A DNA stretch of 64,000 nt from Streptomyces aurantiogriseus. Lineage in GTDB: Bacteria > Actinomycetota > Actinomycetes > Streptomycetales > Streptomycetaceae. The stretch covers positions 310,001 to 374,000 of the forward strand of contig NZ_BMSX01000006.1 in assembly GCF_014649375.1 (NCBI RefSeq). Reading direction: 5' to 3'. Each line of letters begins with the position of its first letter. The stretch's first letter is position 1. Under the pieces are notes generated by a model that saw nothing but the letters and a program-made list of their open reading frames with translations, searched no databases and was not told the origin of the DNA. The position numbers and the translations under genes were made by a program. Positions 60,841-64,000 of the stretch are shown here, in pieces.

Positions 60841-61804
60841 CGCGCCCCGCGTCGATGCCGAGGGCGCCGTCGCGGGCCGCGCGGAAGGCGGCGTACGGGT
60901 CGCGGTCCGGGTACGACCAGGGTGCCGGGGTGACGTGTTCGCCGATGCGGTGGAACAGGGGGGCCGCCTCGGCGGGCCGGCCCTCGCAGACCTTGGCGTG
61001 GGCGAGGTAGTTCAGGTCGACCAGCCGGCGGGGGTGGCCGTCGTGCTCCCACTCCAGCCACCAGTCGAACGCGGCCTTCATGACGTCGCGGGACCGGTGG
61101 TCGCGCCAGTGCGCGGCGGTGGTCGGGTCGGCGGGGGCGAGGCCGCGGACGGCCAGGGCGTGGTAGCGCTCGGCGTGGGCGACGATCGGGAGGATGGCGA
61201 GCGGCGAGTCGGCGGGGGCCTGCTCGGCGGCCCATGCGGCGAAGTCGTACACCTCGTGCAGCGGGTCCGGGCCGGCGGCGGCGCGGCGTTCGGCGAGCAG
61301 GGCGACCATCAGATGGTGCGCGTGGTGGTGGTCGCGGTGGCGGGCCCGGACCTCCTCGAAGATCCGGACGGCGTCGGCGGAGCCGTCGCGTTCCAGCATC
61401 AGCAGGCCGAGCCAGGGGGTGGGGTCGGCGGGCGCGAGTGCGGCGGCGTCCCGGCAGGCCGCGCGGGCGCCGGCCGGGTCCTCCTTGCCGCGCAGGGTGC
61501 GCCGGACCTGGGCGAGGGCGAGCAGGACGCCGGCGTCGGCGCAGCCGGGTTCGGCCAGCAGCCACTCGTGGGCCCAGGCGGCGGCGTACGGTTCGAGGGC
61601 GAGGACGACGACCCGGTGTCCGCGACGGTCCCAGTCGTCGCCGGTGCGGGCGAGCAGGGAGCGGACGGACTGCCAGCGGCCCTGCGCCAGCGCGGCGCGG
61701 GCGACGGCGAGCTCGGTGTCGTCGAGGGCCGCGCCGGGGTCCGCGTCGGGCGGACGGGCCGCGCGCTCACGGTCTGCGTCGAGGGGGAGCGGGGATGGGG
61801 GCAC
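60833..61804 (-). CDS. Tetratricopeptide-like helical protein
   Basis: A 323-residue protein made mostly of Ala-rich helix pairs resembling TPR repeats (TELAVARAALAQGRWQSVRSLL, then CADAGVLLALAQVRRTLRGKEDPAGARAACRDAAALAPADPTPWLGLL). A later HRDHHHAHHLMVALLAE is histidine-rich. I do not recognise a catalytic domain; it may be a scaffold protein. Start is a GTG at 61804 with no strong ribosome site. Confidence 0.7.
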   Translation of the reverse strand: MPPSPLPLDADRERAARPPDADPGAALDDTELAVARAALAQGRWQSVRSLLARTGDDWDRRGHRVVVLALEPYAAAWAHEWLLAEPGCADAGVLLALAQVRRTLRGKEDPAGARAACRDAAALAPADPTPWLGLLMLERDGSADAVRIFEEVRARHRDHHHAHHLMVALLAERRAAAGPDPLHEVYDFAAWAAEQAPADSPLAILPIVAHAERYHALAVRGLAPADPTTAAHWRDHRSRDVMKAAFDWWLEWEHDGHPRRLVDLNYLAHAKVCEGRPAEAAPLFHRIGEHVTPAPWSYPDRDPYAAFRAARDGALGIDAGRAP

Positions 61805-62225
61805 CGCGGGACTTCCTCATCCTCCTCGGTGACGGGCCTGGCATCGGCTCGCGATCGGCCGATCACCCACAGCAAATCCCCAGGTGGCACTTCCGTCAAG
61901 GGCCGGAGTCACATGACAGGTGTCAACTGCCCCTGGAAGGAGGGGACTTGGCGGCATCCCACCCCTGGTGGGCGCAGGTGCGGGCGGCTCCGGTGTGGCG
62001 TACGCCATGGCGCGGCCCGGCCCGGTCGCGGAGCATGGCTGGACGGTCGCCCCGCACACCGGCCCCAGCGCCGGTCACGGCGGGTGCCGCGACCGCGTCA
62101 GCCGCCCGGCTCCGGATCCTTCCCGGAGGCACCGTTTCCGGGCACTCCCAGGGCACCGAAGCACTGGGACGCTACAGTCGGCCACCACCCCTCCGTGGCC
62201 CGACCCGATGATCGAGGTATGCAGC
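61805..62225. other. Intergenic region before the DMT transporter
   Basis: About 420 bases. A GGAAGGAGGGG stretch followed by TTG (about 61954) opens a frame of some 80 codons ending at 62211, but its third-position GC is only about three quarters, below neighbouring genes, and I recognise nothing in it. Otherwise only promoter sequence for the flanking divergent genes is expected. Confidence 0.3.
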
Positions 62226-63119
62226 GTGTCGGTTCTGGTTCTGGTTCTCGCCGTGAGCGCCGCCTGCTGCCTGGGTTTCGGTTTCGTCCTGCAGCAGAAC
62301 GCGGCCCAGAAGGCGCCCCTCGGTGACTTCCTCTCGCCCCGGCTGCTGCTCGACCTGATGCGGATGCCGCGCTGGCTGGGCGGTATGGGTCTGATGGCGG
62401 TCGGCATGGCGCTGGGGGCGGTCGCGCTCGGCAACGGCGAGATCTCCCTGGTGGAGCCGCTGCTGGCGACGAACCTCCTCTTCGCCCTCGCCCTCTCCCG
62501 CCACCAGACCAAGCAGCCTCTGGGCCGTCAGGGCTGGGCAGGTCTGTTGCTGCTCGCGGGCGGGGTGAGCGCGTTCATCATCGCGGGCGAGCCGCGCGGC
62601 GGCACCGCGATCGACGATCCGCTGCGGCACTGGCTGATCATCGGCGTGATGGTCGGACTGGCCCTGCTGCTCACCACGTACGGCAAGCGCTCACGGCTGT
62701 CCTCGGGCCCGGTCCTCCTCTCCCTCGCGGCCGGCCTTCTCTACGGTGTGCAGGACGCGCTGACCCGGGTCAGCGGGGAGCGCTTCTCCGCGGGCGGTCT
62801 CGTCGAGGTGCTGACCGGCTGGCAGCCGTACGCCGTGCTGGCCCTCGGCGTGACCGGGCTGGTGCTGGTCCAGAGCGCGTTCGAGACGGCGCCGCTGCGC
62901 ATGTCGCTGCCCGCGCTGACCGCGGCCCAGCCGCTCGCCGGGATCATCTGCGGGGTCGGCTTCCTCGGCGACCGGCTGCGCACCGACGCCGGCGCGCTGG
63001 CCTGGGAGGCGGCGGGGCTCGCGGCGGTCGTCGCGGGCATCGTGCTGCTCGGTCTGCATCCGGCGATGCCGAAGGGTTCGCCCGTGCGGGAGAGCATGCG
63101 GGACCTCCAGCCGCAGTGA
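62226..63119 (+). CDS. DMT (EamA-like) membrane transporter
   Basis: A 297-residue protein with about ten hydrophobic helices, in the drug/metabolite superfamily. It shows GFGFVLQQNAAQKAPLGDF and an inner repeat VSLVEPLLATNLLFALALSRH-type segment (EISLVEPLLATNLLFAL), and later LRMSLPALTAAQPLAGIICGVGFLGDRL, matching the duplicated EamA unit. I chose the GTG at 62226, preceded by GAGG; an ATG six codons upstream lacks a ribosome site. The substrate is unknown. Confidence 0.82.
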   Translation: MSVLVLVLAVSAACCLGFGFVLQQNAAQKAPLGDFLSPRLLLDLMRMPRWLGGMGLMAVGMALGAVALGNGEISLVEPLLATNLLFALALSRHQTKQPLGRQGWAGLLLLAGGVSAFIIAGEPRGGTAIDDPLRHWLIIGVMVGLALLLTTYGKRSRLSSGPVLLSLAAGLLYGVQDALTRVSGERFSAGGLVEVLTGWQPYAVLALGVTGLVLVQSAFETAPLRMSLPALTAAQPLAGIICGVGFLGDRLRTDAGALAWEAAGLAAVVAGIVLLGLHPAMPKGSPVRESMRDLQPQ

Positions 63120-63159
63120 CCCTGCCCCTGCCCGGGGTGGGCCCTGCTTGGATGGGCGC

Positions 63160-63684
63160 ATGAGCGCTGCTGACGAGATCCTCGACATCGTCGACGAGAA
63201 CGACCGGGTCATCGGCCGGTCCCCCCGGGGCGAGGCCTACGCCGCGGGCCTGCGTCACCGCTGCGTCTTCATCCAGGCGCGCGACGCCCGCGGACGGATC
63301 TTCGTCCACCGCCGCACCCCCACCAAGCTGGTCTTTCCCTCCCTCTACGACATGTTCGTCGGCGGGGTGGTCGGCGCGGGCGAGGCCTACGACGACGCGG
63401 CCCTGCGCGAGGCCGAGGAGGAACTCGGGGTGAGCGGGCTGCCCCGCCCCGAGTTCCTGTTCAAGTTCCTGTACGACAACGGTGCGGGGCAGACCTGGTG
63501 GTCGGCCGTGTACGAGGTCCGCTGCGAGCTGCCCGTGCACCCCCAGGTGGAGGAGGTCGCCTGGCACGGCTTCCTCCCCGAGGAGGACATCGAACGGCAC
63601 CTGGCCGGCTCGTCCGACTGGGTGTGGGTGCCGGACGGGCTGGCGGCGTACGAGCGGCTCAGGGCGTACCGGGCGAAGGGCTGA
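63160..63684 (+). CDS. Nudix hydrolase, YfcD/isopentenyl-isomerase-like
   Basis: A 174-residue Nudix protein. The Nudix box GGVVGAGEAYDDAALREAEEELGV has all catalytic glutamates. The N-terminal EILDIVDENDRVIGRSPRGEAY and RHRCVFIQARDARGRIFVHRR resemble the YfcD/IPP-isomerase-like subgroup. The C-terminal EEVAWHGFLPEEDIERHL is typical. The substrate is unknown. I chose the ATG at 63160; an ATG four codons upstream is possible. Confidence 0.88.
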   Translation: MSAADEILDIVDENDRVIGRSPRGEAYAAGLRHRCVFIQARDARGRIFVHRRTPTKLVFPSLYDMFVGGVVGAGEAYDDAALREAEEELGVSGLPRPEFLFKFLYDNGAGQTWWSAVYEVRCELPVHPQVEEVAWHGFLPEEDIERHLAGSSDWVWVPDGLAAYERLRAYRAKG

Positions 63685-63763
63685 CGCTGTCGCCCGGCGC
63701 CGGGCCACGCAGCGGGCGGCACCGGCAGCGCCGCCTCGGCGGCCGGCGGGTAGGGTCCTGCGC

Positions 63764-64000
63764 GTGATCGAGTTCGTGCGGAACGTCCGGTTGTGGTTCG
63801 TGCCCGAAGGGGTTCGGCAGGAGGGGCGGACGCCCGACTACCGGTTCTCGCTGGCCAACGAGCGCACGTTCCTGGCGTGGCTGCGGACCGCGCTGGCGCT
63901 GGTCGGCGGCGGGTTCGCAGTGGACCAGTTCCTGCCGGACCTGCGCTGGGCCTGGCGGGTCGGGCTCGCGCTCGCACTGCTGGCGGCGGGCGTGCTGTGC
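63764..64000 (+). CDS. DUF202/YidH-family membrane protein, 5' part (3' end outside window)
   Basis: The GTG at 63764 opens a frame to the window edge: MIEFVRNVRLWFVPEGVRQ, then DYRFSLANERTFLAWLRTAL, the DUF202 hallmark ANERTFLAWxRTAL, and two hydrophobic helices (ALALVGGGFAVDQF and RVGLALALLAAGVLC). It is a small inner-membrane protein family without known function. The 3' end is outside the window. Confidence 0.82.
   Translation, partial: MIEFVRNVRLWFVPEGVRQEGRTPDYRFSLANERTFLAWLRTALALVGGGFAVDQFLPDLRWAWRVGLALALLAAGVLC

Overview
The window is a 64 kb chromosomal segment from a Streptomyces. The evidence is very high GC with GC-rich third codon positions, GTG starts, a Pup-proteasome locus, mycothiol ligase, F420-type oxidoreductase, chaplins and a GylR-controlled glycerol operon. 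Gene order closely follows my recollection of the S. coelicolor core region from pafA (about SCO1640) to the gluconate genes (about SCO1680); that comparison is from memory, not a search. I see no integrase, transposase, phage or CRISPR array. The left edge cuts pafA and the right edge cuts a DUF202 gene.

Layout. 1-9.5 kb: Pup-proteasome system. arc, dop, pup, prcB and prcA run leftward; pafA lies beyond an intruding MFS gene and a LacI-type regulator gene. 9.2-14.9 kb: ferredoxin, secreted protein, TrmI, site-2 protease, Fe-S RecB-like nuclease, response regulator. 14.9-19.4 kb: two peptide-type solute-binding lipoproteins and a HAD phosphatase. 19.5-23 kb: metH. 23.3-28.6 kb: gylR-glpF-glpK-glpD. 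28.9-31.8 kb: FadR-type regulator, PAC2 protein, secreted beta-propeller-like protein. 32-37.8 kb: mshC, a kinase-fold protein, DUF3090, phosphomutase, corA, ferritin-like protein, with two MITE-like elements. 38-43.9 kb: LLM oxidoreductase, aldo/keto reductase, a degenerate RecD2-like protein, two small-family proteins. 44-45.3 kb: chaplins chpC and chpH. 45.5-53.1 kb: M20 peptidase, tRNA-Leu(GAG), a Pls/PosA-type one-module NRPS coupled to an M1 peptidase, YchJ. 53.1-58 kb: gluconate/idonate catabolism (gntR, gntK, gntP, SDR, idnD). 58.2-64 kb: secreted protein, molybdopterin oxidoreductase with membrane cytochrome b, TPR-like protein, DMT transporter, Nudix hydrolase, DUF202.

How the genes work together. 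PafA attaches Pup to lysines after Dop deamidates the Pup C-terminal Gln, and Arc feeds pupylated proteins to the PrcBA core. GlpF, GlpK and GlpD convert external glycerol to dihydroxyacetone phosphate under GylR, for which I see repeated operator-like sites. GntP, GntK and the two dehydrogenases import and interconvert gluconate and ketogluconate/idonate and phosphorylate gluconate to 6-phosphogluconate.

Most of the segment is conserved housekeeping. The least ordinary items are a RecD2-like protein that has lost its ATPase signatures, the NRPS/M1 pair beside a tRNA, two inverted-repeat elements whose ends carry the stop codon of the adjacent gene, a 24-bp tandem array inside the gluconate operon, and a duplicated 3' end of idnD.
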